Shown in pieces: positions 24,436 to 33,521 of a DNA stretch of 64,000 nucleotides. The translations under genes and the position numbers were made by a program. The notes under the pieces were generated by a model. That model searched no databases and had not been told where the DNA came from. It saw only the letters and a program-made list of their open reading frames with translations. This DNA is from Raineyella antarctica (GTDB lineage: Bacteria; Actinomycetota; Actinomycetes; Propionibacteriales; Propionibacteriaceae): assembly GCF_900092135.1 (NCBI RefSeq), contig NZ_FMYF01000002.1, positions 351,014 to 415,013 of the forward strand, in the 5' to 3' direction. Every line of letters begins with the position of its first letter. Position 1 is the first letter of the stretch.

Positions 24436-24476
24436 GAGCGCGGCGGCCGACCCCTGTTGGGTCGACCGCCGCGCTC
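24436..24476. terminator. Bidirectional terminator after iclR pair
   Basis: GAGCGCGGCGG (24436-24446) pairs with CCGCCGCGCTC (24466-24476) and an inner CGACCC/GGGTCG stem closes a CTGTT loop. It separates the plus-strand iclR pair from the convergent minus-strand sugar isomerase gene. No long T tract, but the helix is very stable. Confidence 0.65.
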
Positions 24477-24512
24477 GGCAGGAGCCGGACGTCTCGTGGA
24501 CGGGCCGGCGGT

Positions 24513-25364
24513 TCAGGAATCCAGAATCGCCTTCGCCGACTCGTAAGCCTGTCGGGCGGCCTCGGCGACGGGCAGCTTGCGGTAGGTGGACGAGAGGATC
24601 TCGACTCCCCAGGGCCCGGTCCAGCCGGCCTGGCGCAGCGCGGCGATGAGCCCGCGGAGGTCGAAGTCCCCCTGGCCGCACAGTCGGCGGTTGAACACCG
24701 TGTCCTCAACGAAGGTGCCCACCACCGTCGCATCGGCGTCGGACAGCTCCACCCCGACGATGCGCTCGACAGGACAGGCGGCCACCTCGTCATGGGACGT
24801 TCCGGCGCGTTCGATGTGCCAGTTGTCGATGATCAGTCCACCGGCAGGGTGTCCGGCGGCCTCGACTAGAGCGAGACCGTCGCCGATCGTGGGGAGGTTC
24901 GACCACGGCAGGAATTCGATCGCCAGGCGTGCGCCGACATCGGCCGTCTGCCCCGCCAGGCGAGCGAATTCCTCGGCCCACCGCTCCCGATCCCAGGGGT
25001 TGCCGGACTCGTCGGGCCCGATCTTGAGGTCGTGGCCGGCAAGGGCCTCGATCAGGCGCAGCATGCCGGTACGCTGCTCGTCGGAGACCTTGCGGGTGGG
25101 CGCGTCCGGCCACCAGTCCGTGAGGAGCTCGGTCTCCCACCGCGTTATCCCGTTGTCCGCAAGGATCGCCCGCATACCGTTCAGGCCGTAGGTCTGCTCG
25201 GCCTCGAGCAGGTCCACGTAGAGGAAGCCGGCGCCGCTGAACCCGGCGGCCGAGGCCGCCTCGACCCGGGTCCGGAAGTCAACTGGTGAGCGCTGGTCGG
25301 GCTCGAGGGGGCTGGTGTCCCCGGCCGTCGTCCAGCAGGTGGCGAAGAGTTCCGTGTTCGTCAT
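24513..25364 (-). CDS. Xylose isomerase-like TIM-barrel protein
   Basis: 283 residues of the AP endonuclease 2/xylose isomerase-like TIM-barrel superfamily, the fold of IolE, IolH and IolI. Putative metal ligands include Glu in IEFLPWSN, Asp/His in IIDNWHIERAG, and Glu in VELSDAD and GVEILSS. It may be an inosose isomerase or an IolH-type protein, or an isomerase/epimerase of another sugar; I cannot decide. ATG 25364 has GAGG ahead and sits 9 bases after the upstream dehydrogenase stop, so the two act together. Confidence 0.8.
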   Translation of the reverse strand: MTNTELFATCWTTAGDTSPLEPDQRSPVDFRTRVEAASAAGFSGAGFLYVDLLEAEQTYGLNGMRAILADNGITRWETELLTDWWPDAPTRKVSDEQRTGMLRLIEALAGHDLKIGPDESGNPWDRERWAEEFARLAGQTADVGARLAIEFLPWSNLPTIGDGLALVEAAGHPAGGLIIDNWHIERAGTSHDEVAACPVERIVGVELSDADATVVGTFVEDTVFNRRLCGQGDFDLRGLIAALRQAGWTGPWGVEILSSTYRKLPVAEAARQAYESAKAILDS

Positions 25365-25372
25365 CGTCGTCC

Positions 25373-26383
25373 TCACTTCACCGTCGTCGGAGCCGGCAGT
25401 GTGACCGTACGCCCACTGCGGGCGGCCTTCTCGGCCGCCTCGGCCAGGACGAGGGCCTGCCTGCCGTCCTCGAGGGAGGGCGACAAGGGCCCACCGGTCC
25501 GGACCGCCTCGATGAACGCCGCCAGCTCGCCCGCATAGGCGTCGACGTAGCGCTCCAGGAAGAAGTTGGGGTAGGGCGCGGTCTTCTCCGCGTGGTCCGT
25601 GCCGAACGAGCGTACGGAGTTCGGCAGGACGTTGGCCGCCTGCAGCATGCCGAGGGAGCCGAAGACCTCCAACCGCTGGTCATAGCCGAACGTGCAACGG
25701 CGCGAGTTGATGATCGTGGCGACGGCCCCATTGGCGGCACGAAGCGTCGTGACGGCGCCATCGAAGTCACCGGCCTCGGCGATGAACGGCTCGATGACGT
25801 TCTGGCCGGAGGCCGAGACCTCCACGATCTCCGGAAGGAAGAAGCGGACCATGTCGAAGTCGTGGATGGTCATGTCGCGGAAGATGCCGCCCGAGCTCGC
25901 CACGTACTCCCGCGGCGGAGCGGCCGGATCGCGCGAGACGATCACCACCTGCTCCACCGAGCCGACCTCGCCGGCCGTGACGCGGGCATGGATGTCTGCG
26001 AAGGAGGGGTCGAAACGACGGTTGAAGCCCATCATCACCCGGGCCTCCCGGCCGTCCAGGGCTGTCAGCAGCTCATCCACCCGACTCATCGACAGGTCGA
26101 TCGGCTTCTCGCACAGCACCGCCTTGCCGGCCTCCACCGCGGCCAGGATCATGTCTACGTGGGTCGGCGTGGGCGAACAGACCAACACGGCGTCGACGTC
26201 GTCGGCCTCGATCGCCTGACGAGCATCGAGCGTGGCGCGTGCCCCAGCAGGGCCCGCGATGCGCTCGGCCGCGCCGGGTACGGGGTCCGCGACCCACCGC
26301 AGTTCGGCGTCCGGGTTCGCGGTGAAGGAACGGGCATGGGCACCGGCGATACGGCCGGCACCGAGCATGGCGAAACGCAACAT
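25373..26383 (-). CDS. Gfo/Idh/MocA-family oxidoreductase (probable inositol dehydrogenase)
   Basis: 336 residues. The N-terminal NAD(P) fold starts MLRFAMLGAGRIAGAHARS; the family catalytic motif CEKP lies near residue 96, and the GGIFRDMTIHDFDMVRFF segment supplies the usual Asp/His pair. Most similar in style to myo- or scyllo-inositol 2-dehydrogenases. A second family member at 28959 shares the cluster, so the two may oxidise different inositol isomers. It is first in a two-gene unit with the TIM-barrel gene. Confidence 0.82.
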   Translation of the reverse strand: MLRFAMLGAGRIAGAHARSFTANPDAELRWVADPVPGAAERIAGPAGARATLDARQAIEADDVDAVLVCSPTPTHVDMILAAVEAGKAVLCEKPIDLSMSRVDELLTALDGREARVMMGFNRRFDPSFADIHARVTAGEVGSVEQVVIVSRDPAAPPREYVASSGGIFRDMTIHDFDMVRFFLPEIVEVSASGQNVIEPFIAEAGDFDGAVTTLRAANGAVATIINSRRCTFGYDQRLEVFGSLGMLQAANVLPNSVRSFGTDHAEKTAPYPNFFLERYVDAYAGELAAFIEAVRTGGPLSPSLEDGRQALVLAEAAEKAARSGRTVTLPAPTTVK

Positions 26384-26760
26384 TGTCACTCACTCTCAGT
26401 CATTTGACGTGATGCTTGGCGGACGGCCTCGCCGCGGGCCACCGGGTGGTCGCGGGGGTATGGATGTCGTCCGGATGGATGGTGCCGGAGTCGGGGGGCC
26501 CGACCGGGAGTCGGCCGGGCCGCCACAGGTCGGCGGGCTGGGGGCTGTCGCCAGCAGGAAGGGGCGAGCGGAGAGAGTCTCTGGTGGTGGGCCGCGCCTC
26601 GCCGGCCCACCCGGGAGCTCCCTGTCGGTGCGAGGGAATCGCTGCGAGGATGATGACTCGCCCCTGGGCGACTGCCCCGACCACCGATCCAGTTTCTTAT
26701 TCAGTGAACATCTTGTCAATAGAAAGAGAAAGAGAATCCAAGGTGTCTCCGCCGGGGGAG
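26384..26760. other. Intergenic region with possible promoter
   Basis: 377 bases upstream of the inositol dehydrogenase gene, no convincing gene. On the minus strand TTGACA occurs at 26719-26714 in an AT-rich patch (26690-26745), a good -35, but the -10 is weak. An imperfect inverted repeat GGCCCGACC...GGCCGGGCC lies near 26496-26522. Confidence 0.45.
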
Positions 26761-27000
26761 TCAGGAGTTGAGGCGGGCCCAAAGACCGGTCATGGCCGAG
26801 GCCAGGACGAGGTTCACCAGGCCGATCACCGAGGCGAGGGCGGATCCGAGGACCAGGGTGGCGAGCAGTAGCATCGCGGCCAGTACGACGCAGATCACCA
26901 CGGTGACCTCCATCGTCGCTCGATCGACGGCGGGCCGCGCCGCCCCTTCGTCCCCTTCGTGCGGACCGGTGAACCTGTTCGTCGGGGGGTACTGATCCAT
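26761..27000 (-). CDS. Small membrane protein, unknown
   Basis: 79 residues from ATG 27000, preceded by GGAGAG. After a polar, proline/acid-containing N-terminal ~28 residues come two adjacent hydrophobic segments (VTVVICVVLAAMLLLATLV and ASVIGLVNLVLASAMTGLWA), with a possible hairpin topology. I recognise no family. It lies between the sugar transporter and dehydrogenase genes on the same strand but has wide gaps on both sides. The good ribosome site and clear membrane pattern support a real gene. Confidence 0.6.
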   Translation of the reverse strand: MDQYPPTNRFTGPHEGDEGAARPAVDRATMEVTVVICVVLAAMLLLATLVLGSALASVIGLVNLVLASAMTGLWARLNS

Positions 27001-27195
27001 CGCGTTCTCTCCTCGCATGCTTGCCGCGAGGAGCACAGCGGGGACCATGACAGGTCGCGCATCCTCGCACGGCCGTGTGACCCCGGCTGGTCACCGGGCT
27101 GCCCCGACTCTCTCTGATGCCGGGACAGCTTCCCACTCTATCGAATTGGAGGATGATGCGATAATGCCGGCGTCGGGTTGTCGGCGGTCCCGCAT

Positions 27196-28641
27196 TCAGC
27201 GGTAATGGCCGGCGATCATGTCCTCCTCGATGCGCTCCAGCGTCTTCCCGCGTGTCTCGGGCACCATCTTGACGATGAAGACCATCGCGGCCACTCCCAG
27301 CCCGGCGAAGATGAAGTAGGTGTTGGCGATCCCGACCCCCGCGATCAGTGAGGGGAAGAAGAGGGTGACGAGGAAGTTCGTCATCCAGCCCATGAAGCCG
27401 CTGATCCCGTAGGCGAATCCGCGGAAGCGCAGCGGGAACATCTCGGACAGCATCAGCCAGGCGAGCGGGCCGGCGGTGGCCTGCATGATGAAGACGAACA
27501 GGACGACGAAGATCATGATGAGGACCGGCTTGTAGGAGGCGCCGTCCGGCACCAGCTTCGCCGACAGCCCGATCAGCACGTGGGCGGCGGTCGTCCCGAT
27601 GAACCCTGCCAGCAGCATCGTGCGGCGGTTGACACGGTTCATGATCGACATGCCGAACAGGCAACCGACGACGGCGATGATGCCATTGGCGGTGTTGGCC
27701 ACGATCGCCACATCGGCCGCGAAGCCGGCCTTCTCCAGCAGGGCGGTGCCGTAGTACATCACCGAGTTGATGCCGGTGAGTTGCTGGATCATCGCGATGC
27801 CGATGCCGACGAGGATCAGGCGGCGCATCCACCCGACGTTCAACGCCGACCAGCGAACGATCTTGTGCTCTCGCTCCTCCTGGACCAGCTCCCGCACCTC
27901 GTCGATCTCGGACTGCGCCCGTTCGGGACTGCGCACCTGTCGCAGGACCGCCAGGGCCTCGTCCTCCCGGCCGTGCTCGAACAACCACCGCGGGCTCTCG
28001 GGCATCCGCAGCATGCCGAAGAACAACGCGAAGGCCGGCAGGACGGCGATCACGAGCATCCAGCGCCAGATGTTCGGGTGCTGGTACACCTCGACGCCCC
28101 CCACCATCACGGTGGTGCCCCAGATGCTGTAGATGAGGGCGTTGATCGCGAACGCAGCGAATTGCCCGGAGACGATCGCCAGTTCGTTGCGCGTGACCAG
28201 CGAGCCGCGGCGCTCGACGGGGGCTATCTCGGCGAGATAGACAGGAACTGTCGCCGACGCGCCTCCGACCGCCAGGCCGAGGACGAAACGGAAGACCGCG
28301 AGGACCCCCCAGTGAGGCGCCAGGACACAGCCGAGGGTACCGAGGGCGAAGACGATCGCCAGCAGCAGGATGTTGTGGCGGCGACCGAAGCGGTCCGACA
28401 GTTGGCCTCCGATCGCTGCGCCGATGGCCGCGCCGACCAGGAGGATAGAGGTCACCAGGCCTTCGGTGAATGTTGTCAGGCCCAGCTGGGCGCGCAGCGG
28501 TGCCAAGGCACCGTTGATGACGCCGGTGTCGTAGCCGAACAGGAGGCCGCCGAAGGTGGCGATGACAGCGATGACACCCAGGCGCCGCGAGCCGGACGGT
28601 GGTGCGGCGGTGTTGACGGCGAGATCAGTTTGATTCTGCAC
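27196..28641 (-). CDS. iolT: Sugar-porter family MFS transporter (probable inositol:proton symporter)
   Basis: 481 residues, twelve membrane segments. Sugar-porter signatures: FGYDTGVINGALAPL in helix 1, DRFGRRHNILL between helices 2 and 3, PESPRWLFEHGRE before the central loop, QQLTGINSVMYYG in helix 7 and PETRGKTLERIEE at the C-terminus. These match bacterial myo-inositol transporters (IolT). GTG 28641 with AAGGA is chosen because the protein's membrane core starts about 25 residues later; 94 upstream in-frame codons look non-coding. Located between inositol dehydrogenase genes. Confidence 0.88.
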   Translation of the reverse strand: MQNQTDLAVNTAAPPSGSRRLGVIAVIATFGGLLFGYDTGVINGALAPLRAQLGLTTFTEGLVTSILLVGAAIGAAIGGQLSDRFGRRHNILLLAIVFALGTLGCVLAPHWGVLAVFRFVLGLAVGGASATVPVYLAEIAPVERRGSLVTRNELAIVSGQFAAFAINALIYSIWGTTVMVGGVEVYQHPNIWRWMLVIAVLPAFALFFGMLRMPESPRWLFEHGREDEALAVLRQVRSPERAQSEIDEVRELVQEEREHKIVRWSALNVGWMRRLILVGIGIAMIQQLTGINSVMYYGTALLEKAGFAADVAIVANTANGIIAVVGCLFGMSIMNRVNRRTMLLAGFIGTTAAHVLIGLSAKLVPDGASYKPVLIMIFVVLFVFIMQATAGPLAWLMLSEMFPLRFRGFAYGISGFMGWMTNFLVTLFFPSLIAGVGIANTYFIFAGLGVAAMVFIVKMVPETRGKTLERIEEDMIAGHYR

Positions 28642-28663
28642 TGGAGTTCCTTGTGGTCGATAC

Positions 28664-28685
28664 GTCCGAGCTTCATTGTTCGGAC
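28664..28685. repeat. Inverted repeat upstream of the transporter gene
   Basis: GTCCGA (28664-28669) and TCGGAC (28680-28685) are perfect inverted repeats separated by 10 bases, roughly one helical turn, 23 bases before the transporter start. It may be an operator. It does not share the TCCAnTGGA core seen at iolD. Confidence 0.4.
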
Positions 28686-28958
28686 TGGTGGGCAGGGGGT
28701 GCCGACCGGCGACGAGCCGAGCGGCGTGAGTGATGAGGGAAACCGGCGGTGTTGCCAGCCGGGGGCGTCGACCAGGGATCATGACCAAGCCGGTCAGCCA
28801 CTGGGAACAGCGAGGGGACCGAAGCCGATCCAGCGAATGCGCGCGGGGATCAGGCGGCCATCGAGTCGCGGGGGAGGGGTTGCCGGGGGATACCGCAGGC
28901 ACCGGTGCTCGGGTTGGGGACACCCGGCACCTGCGGCATCATGTGACCGTGCGATCTG

Positions 28959-29978
28959 CTAGACGCGCACGTCGGCGACCCGGACGGGTCGATGCTCGTG
29001 CCGGGAGAGATCGAGGGCGTCGCACACGTACAGGGCCTGGAGCGCATCGGCCACGGTGACGGCACTGGTCCCGCCGGCGTGCACGGTGGAGATGAACTCC
29101 CGGATCTCGGCCTTGTAGGCGGGGATGAAGCGGGGGTAGAAGTTCGGGAACCGCTCGCCCGCCTGCTCGAACACGAAGTCGGGTTCGGCGGAGGTGACGG
29201 GCATGAACGTGTTGAAACCGACGGCCAGGGTCTCCTCGGTGCCGAAGAGCTCCATCCGGATGTCGTAACCGGCGCCGTTGTAGCGGGACAGCTGGAAGGT
29301 GGCGATCGTGTCGTCGTCGAGGGTGAAGACGCCGACGCTCTCGTCGATGTCGCCGAGCTCGCCGAAGTAGGAGGCGCCGCGGTTCTTGCCGACGGTGAAC
29401 ACTTCCACGATCTCGCGCCCGGTCACCCAGCGCAGGGCATCGATGTCGTGGATCAGGCAGTCCTTGTAGAGGAAGCCGGACCCCGGGATGTAAGATGCGG
29501 GCGGCGGCGGGAAATCGCCCATCGTGATGTGCACCCGCCGGAGCTCGCCGATGTCGCCCGTCTCGAAGCGCTTCTTGGCATTGGCGTAGCCGCCGTCGAA
29601 GCGCCGCTGGAAGCCGACCTGTACCAGGGTGCCCGTTCGCGCGACGACATCGGCGACCTTCTTGGTCGTCTCGGCGTCAAGAGCCACAGGCTTCTCGGTG
29701 AAGACCGGGATACCGCGTTCGGCGGCCGCGATGATGTACTCGGCGTGCTGGCTGGTCGGGGTGGTGACCACCAGGGCCTCGACCTCGTCGAGGATCTTCT
29801 CCGGGGTGACGGTACGGGCACCCAGCTCGGTGGCGACCTCTTCGGCCCGGGCCGGATTGACATCGGCGAGGACGATGTCACCCACGCCTTCCACGGTCCG
29901 CATCGTACGGGCGTGGTCGGAGCCGATGCGCCCGATACCCACGACGCCGAAGGTCAGGTTGTTGGTCGTGTCAGACAT
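28959..29978 (-). CDS. iolG: Inositol 2-dehydrogenase (Gfo/Idh/MocA family)
   Basis: 339 residues. NAD-binding opening LTFGVVGIGRIGSDHARTM, catalytic FTEKPVALD near residue 95, and GGYANAKKRF, FLYKDCLIHDIDALRW and FYPRFIPAYKAEI segments typical of IolG. It oxidises myo-inositol to 2-keto-myo-inositol. ATG 29978 overlaps the stop of the upstream iolE gene by 8 bases. Conservation of the catalytic Lys and His suggests an active enzyme. Confidence 0.88.
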   Translation of the reverse strand: MSDTTNNLTFGVVGIGRIGSDHARTMRTVEGVGDIVLADVNPARAEEVATELGARTVTPEKILDEVEALVVTTPTSQHAEYIIAAAERGIPVFTEKPVALDAETTKKVADVVARTGTLVQVGFQRRFDGGYANAKKRFETGDIGELRRVHITMGDFPPPPASYIPGSGFLYKDCLIHDIDALRWVTGREIVEVFTVGKNRGASYFGELGDIDESVGVFTLDDDTIATFQLSRYNGAGYDIRMELFGTEETLAVGFNTFMPVTSAEPDFVFEQAGERFPNFYPRFIPAYKAEIREFISTVHAGGTSAVTVADALQALYVCDALDLSRHEHRPVRVADVRV

Positions 29979-30867
29979 GGGTGCGCTCCACCAGGTCGAG
30001 GGTCTTCAGGAATTCGAGGCCGGCCCGGACGTCCGCGAGTGCGCCGGCCAGGTCGGAGGCGTCGGTGAGGACGGTGTCCTGCTCCATCACGTACCAGCCG
30101 TCGTAGCCCGCGCCCTCCAGGGTGTGGATCAGCCGGTCGATACCGGCCTCCCCCTGTCCGAGGGGCCGGAAGATGCCGTGGTCGAGGGCATCCATGTAGA
30201 GGAGCTCGCCGTCCTGGACCCGCCGGGCGACGGCGTTGTCGACGTCCTTGAGGTGGACGAAGTTGACGCGGGAGGCGTGCTTCTTCGCGAGCTGGACCGG
30301 GTCGATCCCGGCGATGGTGGCGTGGCCGGTGTCGAGGCACAGGCCGATGTCGGAGCGCTCCAGCAGTCTGTCGATCTCCTCGGCGGTCTGGACCATCGTC
30401 CCCATGTGGTGGTGCAGGGTGGGGTTGATGCCGCGGCTGCGGGCGGCCCGTACGAGCCGGTCGAGGTTGGCGAAGAAGAAGTCCCATTCGGCCGCGGAGA
30501 GGACGGGACGGTCGTTGTAGCCCTGGCCTCCACTGAGGGCCGCGAAGATGATGGTCGAGGCGCCGGTGACGACGTAGGCGTCGAGGATCGTCTCGACCTC
30601 GGGCAGCGGGTCATGGTCGGCCTGGTGGAGCAGGACCGGGACGAAGGCGCCCAGCGCCTTGAGACCGTACGCGTCAATCTTCGCCTTGCGGCTCAGCGGG
30701 TCGGCCGGGAGCCAGCCCTCGGGTCCCAGCTCGGTCGCTCCAAGACCCAATTCCCGGACGTCCGAGAGGTAGGTGTCGGGGTCCACGGTCCATCCGGTGG
30801 CCCCGTTGGCCTCCCAGACTCCCCAGGAGATGGGTGCAGCGGCGATTCTCTCCTCGAAGCTCGACAT
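29971..30867 (-). CDS. iolE: Inosose dehydratase
   Basis: 298 residues of the TIM-barrel IolE type: APISWGVWE near the start, LGATELGPEGWLP, the HHHMGTMVQT metal region, LCLDTGHATIAG and VHLKDVD segments hold the metal-binding Glu/Asp/His residues. The enzyme dehydrates 2-keto-myo-inositol to the trihydroxycyclohexanedione that IolD opens. ATG 30867 follows AAAGGAG. Forms a two-gene operon with iolG; its promoter should lie in the long upstream gap. Confidence 0.92.
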   Translation of the reverse strand: MSSFEERIAAAPISWGVWEANGATGWTVDPDTYLSDVRELGLGATELGPEGWLPADPLSRKAKIDAYGLKALGAFVPVLLHQADHDPLPEVETILDAYVVTGASTIIFAALSGGQGYNDRPVLSAAEWDFFFANLDRLVRAARSRGINPTLHHHMGTMVQTAEEIDRLLERSDIGLCLDTGHATIAGIDPVQLAKKHASRVNFVHLKDVDNAVARRVQDGELLYMDALDHGIFRPLGQGEAGIDRLIHTLEGAGYDGWYVMEQDTVLTDASDLAGALADVRAGLEFLKTLDLVERTHV

Positions 30868-31623
30868 AAAGTGCTCCTTTGCATCTGTCGACGGGTTCGT
30901 GTCCATCCACCACAGGGGTGGTCGGCGTGGTTGTTCTACCCGGTCGGGGCCGGACGGAACGGCGCCGAGGCGGGTAGGTGTCGTCTCGCTTCTGACATCA
31001 ATGATGCGGTCCGTGAGAATCATGGGCCCCGCGCCCAGAGGTAGGGGCCCGGCCATCTTCTAGCGATTCACGCATCATCGAGTCATCAACTGTTTCAACG
31101 GCACTTACGAATCTATCGCTCAGCAGACTAGTTGTCCATAGGGTGAGAGCTATGAGTTCGCTGGGGGTCCCGACGGCTGGCGTGGTGGGTGACTCGGACC
31201 GCCCTGCCGCTCGTGCGCTCCCGGCGCTCCGGGGCGCCGATGACGACCTCCGGGGCCGGGATGGCGGGCAGGATCTGTCTGTCGGACGCGCTGCCGACCG
31301 CTTCGCCGTCATCCGGGGTGGGTCCGGGTCGGGGCGTCCTGCACGGCAGCGAGCCCGTCGGCACGAAATCCGTGCCGTCGGCGTGCTGCAGGACTTCAGC
31401 GACGCGATCCAGGAGGCGACGTTCGCTGTCCCACTACTGGCCCCAGGGACGATTGGCGATGAACGCCGGCGCGGTGGACGTCTGCCCTCCCTCCTGCCAC
31501 GTCCGTCGCTTGGAACCCGATGTACCGAACCTCAGGCTCGGCGTACTGATGGGTGGGGGGCGGCGCGAAGCCAGGATCTCGGGAGGCGGGAGCGCAGGTC
31601 GCAGACCGAGAAAGGTGAACCGT
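30868..31623. other. Long intergenic region upstream of iolE
   Basis: 756 bases without a supportable gene. The stretch 31040-31150 is clearly lower in GC than the surroundings and is the likely promoter region of iolE-iolG. Short overlapping open frames exist on both strands between 31140 and 31620, but none has a ribosome site, a recognisable protein or host-like codon use. It could hold decayed sequence. Confidence 0.5.
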
Positions 31624-32103
31624 TCAGAGCCGGGCGGTTCCGTGCTCCCCCTGGTCGGGACGCTTGCCGGTCAGGGCGGCCCGGGCCAGGCCGATGACGT
31701 TGCCTACCCGGTTCCCACCGTCCCAGTACTCGCCGGCGGAGGCGGTGACCTCGATGATGATGTTGGCCGGGTCCTCGGGGTCGCCGGCGTACGCCTCGGT
31801 GAGGCGGTCCCAGAGCTCACGCTTCTTGCTGACGTCACGCTCGACCCGACCGGTGCCGGACAAGGAGGCGTAGGTGGTCCCGTCCATCACCGACAGGTTG
31901 ACCTGCCGGCCATCGGCCTGGCGGGTGACGGCGTCGTCGTCCTGGGCGATGAACCGGAACACCCAGTCCTCGAACTCCTGGACGGTCATCGGCCGGCTGA
32001 CGAGGGCCTGGGCATCGTCCTGGGTGGTGAACATCATGAACCGCTGGCCCTCGAGGAGCTGGCGGAGCTGATCCGTCTGGTCGTGCTCGGTCTGCTCGGT
32101 CAT
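31624..32103 (-). CDS. Pyridoxamine 5'-phosphate oxidase-fold protein (general stress type)
   Basis: 159 residues. The split-barrel FMN-binding fold of the general-stress GS26/PNPOx-like family is suggested by RFMMFTTQDDAQALVSRPM near residue 20, WVFRFIAQDDD and the GTGRVERDVSKKRELWDRL segment. Family members bind flavin or F420 and are often stress-linked; a real pyridoxal role is not implied. ATG 32103. It stands alone, divergent from cobL with about 120 bases between. Confidence 0.8.
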   Translation of the reverse strand: MTEQTEHDQTDQLRQLLEGQRFMMFTTQDDAQALVSRPMTVQEFEDWVFRFIAQDDDAVTRQADGRQVNLSVMDGTTYASLSGTGRVERDVSKKRELWDRLTEAYAGDPEDPANIIIEVTASAGEYWDGGNRVGNVIGLARAALTGKRPDQGEHGTARL

Positions 32104-32222
32104 CAGACATCCCGTCCGTCGGTGATGCCCCGATCCTAGAGGTCACGGCGTCCCGAGGGGAGGGGTACGAAGTCTCCGGTCCGCACGGACCGGGGGAGGG
32201 GCCCGACCACTAGGGTGTACCC

Positions 32223-33521
32223 GTGATCGAGGTCGTGGGAGTGTCGGCAGAGGGTCCGGATGACGTGGCCCGGCGGCTCCTGGCCGAGGCGGACGTCGTC
32301 CTGGGCGGCGAACGGCACCTGGCGATGGCCCGCGCTGCGGGGGTCGCGGCCGAACTGGTCCGCTGGCCCTCACCGCTGAAGCCGGCCCTGCCCGCTCTCG
32401 TCGCCTCCTTCGCCGATCGGCGCGTCGTCGTGCTCGCCTCGGGTGACCCGTTGGTGTCAGGCATCGGCTCGACCCTGGTCGACCTGCTCGGACCCGACGC
32501 GGTCCGGATCCGCCCCGCCGTCTCCTCTGTCGCGCTGGCCCGCGCCCGGATGCGCTGGCCGGCGGAGTCCTGCGACGTCGTCACCGTGGTCGGCCGCGAC
32601 GTCGACCGGGTCCGGCGGTACCTCGCACCCGGCAACCGGGTGGTCGTGCTCTCCGGCGGCTCCGGCACCCCCCGCGAGGTCGCGACGATCCTCGCGGACG
32701 AGGGCCTGGGGGCGACCCGGATGACCGTCCTGTCCGACCTCGGTACCGCCGCCGAGGACCGCCGCACCGGGACCGCCGAGTCCTGGCCCCACGACTCCGT
32801 GCCTGCCCTCAACGTGCTGTGCCTGGAGGTCGCCGGCGAGTCTGTCGCGGCATCGCTGGCCCCTGGCCTGCCCGACGGTGCGTACGAGAACGACGGCCAG
32901 CTCACCAAGCAGCACATCCGCGCCTGCGCCCTCGCGGCGCTGCGGCCCCTGCCCGGCGAGCTGCTCTGGGACGTCGGTGCCGGCGCCGGGTCGATCGGCA
33001 TCGAGTGGGCCCGCCAGGACCCGCGCAACCGGACCCTGGCCATCGAGCGGTCCCCCGAGCGCGCCGCCCGGATCGCCCGCAACGCCGGCCACCTCGGGGT
33101 ACCGGAGCTGCAGGTCGTCCGGGCCGACGCGGCCGCGGTCGTGACCGGGGCCCTCGACCTGCCCACCCCCGACGCGGTGTTCGTCGGCGGTGGCGCGACC
33201 GCCGAGGTGGTCGAGGCCTGCTGGCGCGCGCTCCCTCCCGGCGGACGACTGGTGGTGCACACCGTCACCATCGAGACCGAGCAGGCGGTCATTGCAGCAT
33301 GGCAGCGCCACGGCGGTGAGCTGACCCGGCTCGCGATCGAGACGGCCCTGCCGCTCGGCCGGTTCACCGGCTGGAAACCGGCCCGCCCGGTCGTCCAGTG
33401 GGCGGCCACCAAGCCGTACGGGACCGGCGCCACCCAGGAGACCGGCATCATCCAACTGCCCGGCACGACCCGGGAGACCGGCACGACCCGGGAGACCGGA
33501 ACCACCGAGGAGACCGCGTGA
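32223..33521 (+). CDS. cobL: Precorrin-6Y C5,15-methyltransferase (decarboxylating), CbiE-CbiT fusion
   Basis: 432 residues from GTG 32223. Residues ~1-205 are the CbiE methyltransferase (VVGVSAEGPDD, VLASGDPLVSGIG), and ~215-400 the CbiT domain with SAM motif LLWDVGAGAGSIGIEWA and AIERSPERAARIARNA. CobL methylates C5 and C15 and removes the C12 acetate carboxyl. The last ~25 residues are a low-complexity tail of ETGTTR-like repeats encoded by tandem GGGAGACCGGCACGACC units, absent from normal CobL. Stop overlaps the cobM start. Confidence 0.94.
   Translation: MIEVVGVSAEGPDDVARRLLAEADVVLGGERHLAMARAAGVAAELVRWPSPLKPALPALVASFADRRVVVLASGDPLVSGIGSTLVDLLGPDAVRIRPAVSSVALARARMRWPAESCDVVTVVGRDVDRVRRYLAPGNRVVVLSGGSGTPREVATILADEGLGATRMTVLSDLGTAAEDRRTGTAESWPHDSVPALNVLCLEVAGESVAASLAPGLPDGAYENDGQLTKQHIRACALAALRPLPGELLWDVGAGAGSIGIEWARQDPRNRTLAIERSPERAARIARNAGHLGVPELQVVRADAAAVVTGALDLPTPDAVFVGGGATAEVVEACWRALPPGGRLVVHTVTIETEQAVIAAWQRHGGELTRLAIETALPLGRFTGWKPARPVVQWAATKPYGTGATQETGIIQLPGTTRETGTTRETGTTEETA

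Noticed and set aside
28642-28923. Extended N-terminus of the sugar porter
   Set aside because: The 94 codons are Pro/Arg-rich, cross an inverted repeat, and the family normally has a short cytosolic start as seen from GTG 28641.
31143-31697. Plus-strand frames between iolE and the PNPOx gene
   Set aside because: No ribosome site, no domain, Arg/Ser/Pro-rich, and part overlaps the minus-strand PNPOx-like gene.
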